Source of the DNA: Clostridiales bacterium
GTDB taxonomy: Bacteria; Bacillota; Clostridia; Oscillospirales; Acutalibacteraceae
DNA length: 7,472 nt
Direction of reading: 5' to 3'
NCBI GenBank assembly: GCA_019418545.1
Contig: DYBQ01000110.1
Coordinates: 1 to 7,472, forward strand
The position numbers and the translations under genes are program-made. How positions within the stretch are numbered: the stretch's first letter is position 1; every line of letters starts with the position of its first letter. This document shows positions 1-5,883 of this stretch, piece by piece. The notes under the pieces were generated by a model. It had not been told where the DNA came from, did not search any database, and was given only the letters and a program-made list of their open reading frames with translations.

Positions 1-130
1 TCGTTTCCATATATAACAGACTACCTGATTTTTCATCATTTGTAAAGGAGCTTTTGTGAAATTGTTGGAAATCATTTAATTTTTGTGTAATATTGCTATG
101 AAATTTCGTTGAAATTTTCGTGAAAACCGG
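1..130. other. AT-rich intergenic tail downstream of sdaAA
   Basis: No gene is supported here. The stretch is much richer in A and T than its surroundings. A near-perfect tandem repeat of an 11-nt unit (GAAATTTCGTT, then GAAATTTTCGT) lies at 100-121, just past the sdaAA stop. Because GAAATTTC is its own reverse complement, the two copies can also form an 8-bp AT-only stem with a 3-nt loop on either strand. There is no GC-rich stem followed by a T tract, so I do not call it an intrinsic terminator. The end of the leftward operon may lie beyond the window. Confidence 0.5.
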
Positions 131-1003
131 TCAGCCCTTTTCAAAAATTCTTTCTGCAATCTTTCTGCCGGCAGGCGTATCGGCCAAGCCCCCTTCGGCA
201 GTTTCCCGAAGGCTGGCAGGCATAGTGTTGCCCACCCGTTTCATGGCCACAATCACCTCATCAGCAGGAATTACACTGGAAACACCGGCAAGGGCCATTT
301 CGGCAGCAGCCAGCGCGTTCACCACGCCCATGGCGTTGCGCTTCACACAGGGGACCTCCACCAGCCCGGCTACCGGGTCGCACACCAACCCCAGCACATT
401 TTTCAGTGCAATGGCACAGGCGTCGGCACACATTTTTGCGGTCCCGCCGGCCATTTCCACCACCGCAGCCGCAGCCATGGCAGAAGCGCTGCCCACCTCG
501 GCCTGGCATCCGCCCTGGGCGCCGGAAACCGTTGCATTGGCGGCAATCACCATCCCCACACCGGCAGCCGTAAACAGTGCATGTACCGCTGCCTCCTGGG
601 GCAAATTTTTTTCTTCCATCACCGTAATCAGTGCCGCCGGCAAAATCCCGCAGGAGCCAGCTGTCGGTGCAGCGACAATCCGTCCCATACAGGCGTTGCA
701 TTCCGAAACCGCCAGTGCGCGGGCCACCGCTTTTCCAAAAGCAGCTCCGCACAGGCTTTCTCCCTTGCGTGCCCGCTCCATCACCCGGGCGGCAGCGCCC
801 CCAACAAGGCCGCTGGCCGAACGCATATCAGGTTTTTCCCCTTCTCTTGCCGATTCCAGCATCACCTCAAAATGGCGCCGCATTTTTTTCTCCAGCTGTT
901 CCACCGGCATCTCCAGCTCCTGTGCCTGACTTTCCAGCACAACCTGGGAAAAGCTTTTTCCCTGTTCTTCGGCTTTTTGTACATAGCCTGCAATACTGGG
1001 CAT
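131..1003 (-). CDS. sdaAA: L-serine dehydratase, iron-sulfur type, alpha subunit
   Basis: This is the catalytic subunit of the [4Fe-4S] L-serine ammonia-lyase, which converts L-serine to pyruvate and ammonia in the cytoplasm. The protein is 290 aa, close to the roughly 300 aa usual for alpha subunits of the two-subunit type. The motif APTAGSCGILPA lies at about 112-123. Cys166, Cys208 and Cys219 have spacings of 42 and 11, the same as the cluster cysteines recalled for the Legionella enzyme (343, 385, 396), so I assign them as cluster ligands. The chain ends in IFEKG, with no C-terminal cysteine tail. The start at 1003 is chosen because AAAGGAAGGAG lies at 1007-1017, 17 nt past the sdaAB stop. 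A longer reading from 1069 would overlap sdaAB and lacks family similarity. This is the last gene of the five-gene leftward operon. The cluster implies oxygen sensitivity. Confidence 0.95.
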   Translation of the reverse strand: MPSIAGYVQKAEEQGKSFSQVVLESQAQELEMPVEQLEKKMRRHFEVMLESAREGEKPDMRSASGLVGGAAARVMERARKGESLCGAAFGKAVARALAVSECNACMGRIVAAPTAGSCGILPAALITVMEEKNLPQEAAVHALFTAAGVGMVIAANATVSGAQGGCQAEVGSASAMAAAAVVEMAGGTAKMCADACAIALKNVLGLVCDPVAGLVEVPCVKRNAMGVVNALAAAEMALAGVSSVIPADEVIVAMKRVGNTMPASLRETAEGGLADTPAGRKIAERIFEKG

Positions 1004-1020
1004 ATGCTCCTTCCTTTCGC

Positions 1021-1683
1021 TCAGAATATCGGGGCAATCAGCACACAGCGGCTGATTTGGGGAAAGCACTGAATCCCTTTCGTCACCTGCTCCGAGGGCA
1101 TTTCATCCAGCTCCAGCGTCATCAGCGCCGTATCCCCTTTTTTCTTGCGGCTCAGCTTAAAGCCGCCAATATTCACGCCGTTCATGGCCAGATAGTTGGT
1201 CACACCGGCAATCACACCGGGGATATCCCGGTGCAGCACCAGCAGCGTGGGCTGGTTTCCCGTAATTTCCACGCTCATACCGTCAATGCGGGTAATCACA
1301 ATTTCCCCGCCGCCAATGGACGCGCCCTGGACACACACGCTTTCTCCCGACCGGTTCCACAGGGTAATCCGGGCGGTATTGGGATGGGCGCCATCAATTT
1401 CGGTTTCTTCAAACTGTACCAGCAGCCCTGCCTTTTGGGCCAGGGAAAGGCTGTCCCGGATGCAGGTGTCGCTGGGGAGCATCCCCAAAATCCCCGCCGT
1501 CAAAGCCTTGTCGGTCCCATGGCCCCGCCCGGTTTTGGCAAAGGAGCCATGCAGCTCAATTTTGGCGCGGGCCGGTTCCCCCGGCAAAAGGGCGCGGGCC
1601 AAAAAACCAATCCGCGCCGCGCCGGCCGTGTGGGAGCTGGACGGCCCAATCATCACCGGGCCAATTACATCGAACACGTTCAT
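1021..1683 (-). CDS. sdaAB: L-serine dehydratase, iron-sulfur type, beta subunit
   Basis: This is the partner subunit of the [4Fe-4S] L-serine dehydratase, 220 aa, a normal length for the separate beta chain. The N-terminal domain carries the hallmark IGPSSSHTAGAARIG at about 12-26 and HGSFAKTGRGHGTDKA at about 45-60, as in the beta domain of serine dehydratases. Residues of about 146-220 form an ACT domain (starting PTLLVLHRDIPGVIAGVTNYL), a small-molecule binding fold that in this family is thought to sense serine. The start at 1683 is supported by a GAGGGA ribosome binding site a few nt upstream, in the 21-nt gap after ridA. The gene is followed after 17 nt by the alpha subunit, the beta-then-alpha order common in Firmicutes. 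Confidence 0.95.
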   Translation of the reverse strand: MNVFDVIGPVMIGPSSSHTAGAARIGFLARALLPGEPARAKIELHGSFAKTGRGHGTDKALTAGILGMLPSDTCIRDSLSLAQKAGLLVQFEETEIDGAHPNTARITLWNRSGESVCVQGASIGGGEIVITRIDGMSVEITGNQPTLLVLHRDIPGVIAGVTNYLAMNGVNIGGFKLSRKKKGDTALMTLELDEMPSEQVTKGIQCFPQISRCVLIAPIF

Positions 1684-1704
1684 GGGCGTCCCTCATTCCC
1701 GCCC

Positions 1705-2082
1705 TTATTTCCGGGCAATCATTTCAATTTCCACCAAAGCCCCCTTGGGCAGGGCGGCAACCTCCACACAGGAGCGGGCCGGATAAGGCTTTGTAAACTG
1801 CTCGCCATACACCTGGTTGAGCACATCAAAATCCTCCAAATGGGCGAGGTAGACATTCACCTTCACCACATCGTCCATAGAAGCCCCAGCCTGTGCCAGC
1901 ACTTCCTTCAAATTGTGAAACACCTGCTGTGCCTGCTCCCGGATACCGCCTTCCACCAGGCAGCCGGTTTCGGGGTTCAGGGGAATCTGGCCGGAGGTAA
2001 AAATCAGGCCGCCGCTCACAATCGCCTGGGAATATGGGCCGATAGCGGCAGGTGCTTTGGATGTTGAAACGACTTCTTTCAT
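1705..2082 (-). CDS. ridA: RidA family 2-iminobutanoate/2-iminopropanoate deaminase
   Basis: RidA (YjgF/YER057c/UK114 family) hydrolyses reactive enamine/imine intermediates such as 2-aminoacrylate to 2-keto acids and ammonia, protecting PLP enzymes and others from damage. The protein is 125 aa, right for this trimeric family. Visible hallmarks are APAAIGPYSQAI near the N-terminus, FTSGQIPLNPETG at about 28-40, NLKEVLAQAG at about 57-66, and the catalytic-arginine segment PARSCVEVAALPKGALVEIE, where Arg103 and Glu118 correspond to Arg105 and Glu120 of E. coli RidA. The start at 2082 is chosen over 2151, since the extra 23 residues would overlap pyrI and match nothing in the family; AAAGGAAG lies just upstream. 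It sits between pyrI and the serine dehydratase genes, whose product releases 2-aminoacrylate, so its substrate is probably made by its operon neighbour. Confidence 0.96.
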   Translation of the reverse strand: MKEVVSTSKAPAAIGPYSQAIVSGGLIFTSGQIPLNPETGCLVEGGIREQAQQVFHNLKEVLAQAGASMDDVVKVNVYLAHLEDFDVLNQVYGEQFTKPYPARSCVEVAALPKGALVEIEMIARK

Positions 2083-2108
2083 GGGTATTGCTTCCTTTCT
2101 TTTGCGGT

Positions 2109-2543
2109 TTATCCCTGTCTGGACTGATATTCCTGCTCGCAATAAATGCACCGGTAATGGCGCACGCCATTTTGCTCATGCAAACGGAAAATCTGGTCCA
2201 GCCCCTGCTCCACACTGGTGATGCACCGGGGATTTTTGCAGCGCACGACATTTTTCAGCTCTTTAGGCGGGGTAAGCTTTTTCTTTTCCACAATCTTGCC
2301 TTCCCGGATAATGTCAACGGTAATATTATGGTCAATAAAACCCAAAACATCCAGGTTGATGTCGGTAATCCCCTCAATTTTAATAATATCCTTCCGGCCA
2401 AACTTACTGCTTCTGGCATTTTTTATCACTGCCACACAGCAGTCCAGCTTGTCCAGCTTTAACAGCTTATACACCCGCATGCTGGCTCCGGCCTTAATAT
2501 GGTCAATTACGATTCCTGTTTCCAGGCTGTCAATATTCAGCAT
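2109..2543 (-). CDS. pyrI: Aspartate carbamoyltransferase regulatory chain
   Basis: PyrI is the allosteric, nucleotide-binding and zinc-binding subunit of class B aspartate transcarbamoylase (c6r6 complex), giving feedback control of pyrimidine synthesis by CTP/UTP and ATP. The protein is 144 aa, slightly shorter than the roughly 150 of E. coli. The N-terminal allosteric domain shows GIVIDHIKAG at about 10-19, with Asp14 and His15 in the position of the nucleotide-contacting Asp19-His20 of E. coli. The C-terminal zinc domain has a C-x4-C pair (Cys102, Cys107) and a C-x2-C pair (Cys132, Cys135). The gene starts 7 nt inside the 3' end of pyrB (overlap 2537-2543), with AAGGAG in the pyrB tail at a 7-nt spacing, so the two are probably translationally coupled and made in matched amounts. 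The 26-nt gap to ridA suggests continued co-transcription. Confidence 0.96.
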   Translation of the reverse strand: MLNIDSLETGIVIDHIKAGASMRVYKLLKLDKLDCCVAVIKNARSSKFGRKDIIKIEGITDINLDVLGFIDHNITVDIIREGKIVEKKKLTPPKELKNVVRCKNPRCITSVEQGLDQIFRLHEQNGVRHYRCIYCEQEYQSRQG

Positions 2544-3478
2544 AATGCTTCTCCTTCCCCGTCCAGCGTAAGTCCCAGCAGCGTCATAATCAGGGCCATT
2601 CGCACATACACGCCGTTCTGCGCCTGCTCAAAATAGGCAGCCCGGGGGTCATCATCCACTTCCCCGGCAATCTCATTCACTCTCGGCAGGGGGTGCAGCA
2701 CAGCCATTTCCGGCTTGGCAGCCCGGAGCTTCTCTTCATCCAAAACATAGGTATCCTTCAGCCGGATATAATCCTCTTCATTAAAGAAGCGCTCCCGCTG
2801 TACCCGTGTCATATACAGGATATCCAGCTCCGGCATAACCTCTTCCATGGTCTCCACTTCCCGGAAGGGGATGTTCTTTGCCCGCAGCACCTCTTCCCGG
2901 ATGTAGTCGGGGATTTTCAGTTCTTCGGGGGAAATCATGATAAAGCGGATTCCTTCAAACCGTGCCAGAGATTTAATCAGCGAATGTACAGTCCGGCCAA
3001 ACTTCAAATCTCCGCACAAACCAATTGTCAAACCGTCGAGACGGCCGCACCGTCTGCGAATGGTCATCAAATCCGTCAGCGTTTGTGTTGGGTGCTGATG
3101 TCCTCCGTCTCCGGCGTTAATCACAGGAATCCGGGCATAATGGGAGGCAACCAGCGGGGCGCCTTCTTTTGGGTGGCGCATGGCGCAGATGTCGGCATAG
3201 CCCGAAACCACGCGAATGGTGTCGGCTACACTTTCGCCTTTGGACGCAGAGCTGCTGTCGGCTGTAGAAAAGCCCAGCACACTTCCCCCAAGGTTGAGCA
3301 TAGCGGCTTCAAAGCTCAGGCGGGTACGGGTACTGGGCTCATAGAACAGCGTTGCCAGCTTTTTGCCACGGCATACATTTCCATACCGAAAGCGGTCGGC
3401 GGCAATATCATCTGCCAAATCCAGCAGGGAAAGAACTTCCTCTTTGGAAAAATCAAGCGGGTCAATCAAATGTCTCAT
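2537..3478 (-). CDS. pyrB: Aspartate carbamoyltransferase catalytic subunit
   Basis: PyrB condenses carbamoyl phosphate with L-aspartate to N-carbamoyl-L-aspartate, the committed step of de novo UMP synthesis, as a cytoplasmic trimer within the PyrB-PyrI holoenzyme. The protein is 313 aa (family about 305-311). Residues 47-53 are EPSTRTR, the carbamoyl-phosphate site. The 80s-loop SSSASKGES lies at about 75-83 with Lys80. HQHPTQ is at about 127-132, GDLKFGRTVHSL at about 156-167, YMTRVQRERF at about 222-231, and HPLPRVNEIAGEVDDDP at about 262-278. The motifs closely track the E. coli enzyme, fitting the presence of pyrI. The start at 3478 is preceded by AGAGGGG at 8-nt spacing. The longer reading from 3568 is rejected because its first codon lies inside the -35 region of the predicted promoter. 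This is the first gene of the leftward operon. Confidence 0.97.
   Translation of the reverse strand: MRHLIDPLDFSKEEVLSLLDLADDIAADRFRYGNVCRGKKLATLFYEPSTRTRLSFEAAMLNLGGSVLGFSTADSSSASKGESVADTIRVVSGYADICAMRHPKEGAPLVASHYARIPVINAGDGGHQHPTQTLTDLMTIRRRCGRLDGLTIGLCGDLKFGRTVHSLIKSLARFEGIRFIMISPEELKIPDYIREEVLRAKNIPFREVETMEEVMPELDILYMTRVQRERFFNEEDYIRLKDTYVLDEEKLRAAKPEMAVLHPLPRVNEIAGEVDDDPRAAYFEQAQNGVYVRMALIMTLLGLTLDGEGEALC
2544..2555 (-). promoter_or_regulatory. pyrI ribosome binding site inside the pyrB coding region
   Basis: Reading leftward, the last codons of pyrB contain GGGGAAGGAG, followed by 7 nt and the pyrI ATG at 2543. The site lies entirely within translated pyrB sequence, and the start codon overlaps the pyrB stop region. 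This arrangement is typical of translational coupling between subunits of one complex. Confidence 0.7.
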
Positions 3479-3533
3479 GCAGGTTCCCCTCTCTATAATC
3501 TCGGGTATTGGGACTTCTGCCCCTATGAAACCT
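3479..3533 (-). promoter_or_regulatory. pyrB 5' leader that can fold over its ribosome binding site
   Basis: From the predicted start (about 3533-3531) the leader is roughly 53-55 nt. Its extreme 5' end, AGGUUUC (3533-3527), can pair over 7 bp, one of them G-U, with GGAACCU (3487-3481). The latter includes the last G bases of the Shine-Dalgarno run (3486-3489) and the nt just before the pyrB ATG. Inside this, GGGG (3523-3520) pairs with UCCC (3513-3510) around a 6-nt loop. No U tract follows, so it is not a terminator. I saw no PyrR-type binding consensus. SD masking is visible by inspection; regulation is inference. Confidence 0.4.
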
Positions 3534-3538
3534 ATTTT

Positions 3539-3567
3539 ATTATAAACATCCTGACGGCTTTTGTCCA
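3539..3567 (-). promoter_or_regulatory. Sigma-A type promoter of the pyrB operon
   Basis: On the minus strand, TGGACA (3567-3562; five of six matches to TTGACA) and a perfect TATAAT (3544-3539) are separated by exactly 17 bp. The predicted transcription start is about 3533-3531, giving a short leader before the pyrB ATG at 3478. It is the best promoter match in the window. No clear operator sequence is recognisable. Confidence 0.75.
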
Positions 3568-3624
3568 TTCAATTTTCACTTCCGGCTATTATCCATGAAA
3601 TATATTTTATACAGATGTTTTTTA

Positions 3625-3653
3625 TTTACAATTTATCCAAATCGTGCTATCAT
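3625..3653 (+). promoter_or_regulatory. Sigma-A type promoter of the moxR-DUF58 operon, extended -10
   Basis: TTTACA (3625-3630) and TATCAT (3648-3653) each match the consensus at five of six positions and are separated by 17 bp. A TGn element (3645-3647) directly precedes the -10, making an extended -10 promoter. Predicted start is near 3660, giving a leader of about 105 nt before the moxR ATG at 3765. Minus-strand hexamers TTGTAA (3631-3626) and TAAAAT, 16 bp apart, overlap the same region and could be a weak second leftward promoter, but the AT-rich background makes this uncertain. Confidence 0.6.
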
Positions 3654-3764
3654 TTATTGGAGAGAATGTAGAGTTTTCGATTGTAACTTATTTTTGAATC
3701 CTTCTAAATCCCCCTCGCCATCGCTGCTATCTCCCCCATTCATTTCGTCAAAGGAGGCCTTTCC
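3654..3764 (+). promoter_or_regulatory. moxR leader with SD inside a small hairpin
   Basis: The leader holds no recognisable riboswitch or leader peptide. Its end contains a strong AAAGGAGG ribosome binding site (3750-3757) 7 nt before the ATG. AAAGG (3750-3754) and CCTTT (3758-3762) can form a 5-bp stem around a 3-nt loop, which would bury the SD. A C-rich stretch (about 3710-3737) also includes a TCTCC that could pair with GGAGG. Both structures are short and may have no role. Confidence 0.35.
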
Positions 3765-4724
3765 ATGGAAACAAGCCGCTCCCTTCAGGAGCTTTCCACC
3801 CGTTTGTCCGACAATATCAGCCGCGTTATCTGCGGAAAAGAGGAAGTTATCCAAAAAGTCGTTGTCTGCCTTTTCTGTGCCGGCCATATCCTGCTGGAAG
3901 ACATTCCCGGCACCGGAAAAACCACGCTGACAAAAGCGCTGGCCAAATCCATTGACGGCGCCTTTACCCGGGTGCAGTTTACGCCCGATTTGCTCCCGTC
4001 CGATTTAACAGGCGTTACCATCTATGAGCAGAGGACCGGCGAATTTTCCTTCCGCCGCGGCCCTGTATTTACAAACCTGCTGCTGGCAGACGAAATCAAC
4101 CGGGCCACCCCCCGCACCCAGTCGAGCCTGCTGGAATGTATGGAAGAAAAACAGGTAACGGTAGACGGCGTATGCTATCCGCTGCAGCCTCCGTTTTTTG
4201 TGGTAGCCACCCAAAACCCCATTGAAATCCAGGGCACCTTCCCTCTGCCGGAAGCCCAGCTGGACCGCTTTTTCATGCGCCTTTCCATGGGCTATCCGCC
4301 GATGGAGGAAGAAAAAAGGATGCTTTCCGGTTTCCGTACCGCAAACCCTTTGGACTCTTTAAAGCCGGTTACCAGCCTGGAAGAAATCCTTGCTGCCCAA
4401 CAGGCTGTGCGGGAAATTTCTGTGAGCGACGCCGTACAGGACTATCTGCTGCGCCTGGTTTCCGCCACCCGCAGCCACGACCGAATCCGTTTGGGTATCA
4501 GCCCTCGCGGCGCGCTGGCTCTCATGCGGGCTTCTCAGGCATGGGCCGGGCTGCACGGGCGGGAGTATGTGCTGCCCGATGATGTGAAGGGTGTTTTTGC
4601 TGATGTGGCCGCCCACCGTATTTTGTGCAAGGGCTCCCACTTCTCCCAGTCGGCTGGGGACACCAAGGCCTTGCTGCAGGAGCTGCTGGAGCAAACGCCT
4701 GCGCCTGTGGATTCTCCGGTATAA
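3765..4724 (+). CDS. MoxR family AAA+ ATPase
   Basis: This is a cytoplasmic AAA+ ATPase of the MoxR family, chaperone-like proteins thought to assemble or activate partner proteins, typically encoded beside DUF58 or von Willebrand A proteins. The protein is 319 aa, the usual size. Walker A is EDIPGTGKTT at about 45-54 (Lys52). Walker B is LLLADEINRA at about 105-114 (Asp109, Glu110). Sensor 1 is VVATQNP at about 146-152 (Asn151). LPEAQLDRF at about 161-169 supplies the arginine-finger region, and SPRG at 246-249 is sensor 2. All catalytic residues are intact. The start is supported by AAAGGAGG with a 7-nt spacing. The DUF58 gene begins 13 nt after its stop, and its own extended -10 promoter lies upstream, so it leads a three-gene rightward operon. 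The client is not identifiable from sequence; the neighbouring DUF58 protein is the obvious candidate. Confidence 0.95.
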   Translation: METSRSLQELSTRLSDNISRVICGKEEVIQKVVVCLFCAGHILLEDIPGTGKTTLTKALAKSIDGAFTRVQFTPDLLPSDLTGVTIYEQRTGEFSFRRGPVFTNLLLADEINRATPRTQSSLLECMEEKQVTVDGVCYPLQPPFFVVATQNPIEIQGTFPLPEAQLDRFFMRLSMGYPPMEEEKRMLSGFRTANPLDSLKPVTSLEEILAAQQAVREISVSDAVQDYLLRLVSATRSHDRIRLGISPRGALALMRASQAWAGLHGREYVLPDDVKGVFADVAAHRILCKGSHFSQSAGDTKALLQELLEQTPAPVDSPV

Positions 4725-4737
4725 AAGGGGGAATTCG

Positions 4738-5883
4738 ATGGAATTTGTGGCCATTCTTGCAGTCGTTGTTTTCGTTTGCTGGCTGGAAGGGTTTTTATAT
4801 CGGAAATATGCTTTCTACAAACTGCAATACCGCTGCTATTTCAGTGTGCCGGAAGCTTTTGAAGGGGACGAAATCACACTGGTGGAAGAAGTCACCAATG
4901 CCAAGCTTCTGCCGCTTCCCTGGCTAAAGGCCGAGCTGACTACTTCAAAATGGCTGGATTTTGCCGGCTCTCAATCGCTGGTGGCCGAAGAAACCAGGTT
5001 TGTCCCCAGCTTTTTTATGATGAAAAGCAGGCACAAAGTGGTGAGAAGCTGGAAGGTCCGCTGCCTGAAACGGGGAGAATTCACGCTGGAAAAGGTAATT
5101 TTGGTTTCAGCCGATTTGCTCGGCTCCCAAAGCCTTTCCAAACCAATCGAAGTGGGCGCAGTGATTACCGTGCTGCCAAAGCCTGCGGATTTAACGCTGG
5201 GCTTTCAAAAAGTGCGAAGTGACGCAGGCCCGGTTATCGTACGCCGACACCTTTTGCCAGACCCTTTTTTGATAGCCGGTGTGCGGGAATACACGCCCCA
5301 CGACTCGGCCAGCCGGATTCACTGGCCCCTCAGTGTCCGGCAGGGAAAGCTCATGGTCCGCAATAACGAATACAGCGCCGACCAAAGCCTTGCCATCATC
5401 TTAAATGTCCAATCACGGGAATTTGAAAAAAAAGAGGTTTTGGAGCCGGTAAAAATAGAGAGCGCTATCCGGGTTTGCGCCGGGTTTCTGGACGACACCC
5501 TTCGCAGCGGAATCCCCGTGGGATTGTGGGCGAACGCCAGCCTCAGCCACGATAGGGAGCCCATTATCACGCCTTTTCTTTGGGGGCGGGAGCATGTGCA
5601 GGAAATTTTCCGGGTTTTGTCCCGGATTCCCCTTTATAGCACCGACTTTTTCTCTATTTTCCTAAACCAGGTTTGCACCCGCATCCAGGCCAGCGACATG
5701 GTGCTGGTTACGGCTTATCTCAACGACGAAATTGCACAGTTTGCTTCCCTTAGGCAAACGATGGGGACCCGGGTAAAAATTATTCTGGTTTCCCCAGCGC
5801 TTCCCGAAAGCCTTCCGGCTCATCTGGAAATCTATCAATACTGGAATGAGGAGGAAAACGGCTATGAGCGAAACAGCGCCTAA
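4738..5883 (+). CDS. DUF58 domain-containing membrane-anchored protein
   Basis: This DUF58 family protein has 381 aa. The N-terminus has one clear membrane segment (about 3-20, EFVAILAVVVFVCW), where many family members have two. Residues of about 30-180 resemble the beta-rich extension seen in DUF58 proteins, with KRGEFTLEKV at about 111-120. The family signature follows at about 182-209 (VREYTPHDSASRIHW, then GKLMVRNNE), matching the usual pattern of R-E-Y, G-D, R-x-I-x-W and K-L-x-V-R. The remainder is a vWA-like fold by family knowledge. Biochemical function is unknown; genes of this type are co-encoded with MoxR ATPases and TgpA-like membrane proteins. The start at 4738 has AAAGGGGG upstream at a 6-nt spacing. 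A longer reading from 4591 overlaps moxR and is rejected. The 3' end overlaps the next gene by 20 nt. Confidence 0.9.
   Translation: MEFVAILAVVVFVCWLEGFLYRKYAFYKLQYRCYFSVPEAFEGDEITLVEEVTNAKLLPLPWLKAELTTSKWLDFAGSQSLVAEETRFVPSFFMMKSRHKVVRSWKVRCLKRGEFTLEKVILVSADLLGSQSLSKPIEVGAVITVLPKPADLTLGFQKVRSDAGPVIVRRHLLPDPFLIAGVREYTPHDSASRIHWPLSVRQGKLMVRNNEYSADQSLAIILNVQSREFEKKEVLEPVKIESAIRVCAGFLDDTLRSGIPVGLWANASLSHDREPIITPFLWGREHVQEIFRVLSRIPLYSTDFFSIFLNQVCTRIQASDMVLVTAYLNDEIAQFASLRQTMGTRVKIILVSPALPESLPAHLEIYQYWNEEENGYERNSA

Noticed and set aside
65..93. Plus-strand promoter-like TTGGAA-17-TAATAT that would transcribe antisense into sdaAA
   Set aside because: The match is partial, the stretch is AT-rich enough to give such hits by chance, and no gene lies downstream on that strand.
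120..929. Plus-strand open frame of 269 codons antisense to sdaAA
   Set aside because: Ala/Ser/Thr-rich shadow of the conserved sdaAA frame, without a ribosome binding site.
631..2067. Long plus-strand open frame of 478 codons across sdaAA, sdaAB and ridA
   Set aside because: It runs antisense to three well-recognised genes, has low-complexity Pro/Gly/Arg/His-rich composition and no family features; it is a by-product of GC-rich codon choice on the other strand.
3479..3568. N-terminal extension of pyrB starting at 3568
   Set aside because: The extension covers the predicted -35 and -10 elements and the leader, and matches nothing in the family; the start at 3478 has a proper ribosome binding site.
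2693..3598. Plus-strand open frame of 301 codons antisense to pyrB
   Set aside because: pyrB on the opposite strand carries all catalytic motifs, and the plus-strand product shows no recognisable domain or good ribosome binding site.
3654..3764. Possible riboswitch or leader peptide before moxR
   Set aside because: No known riboswitch core, no ORF with its own ribosome binding site, and no terminator/antiterminator pair could be seen.
4591..4737. N-terminal extension of the DUF58 protein within moxR
   Set aside because: It overlaps the conserved 3' part of moxR, has no ribosome binding site, and has a Cys/Arg-rich composition unlike the family.
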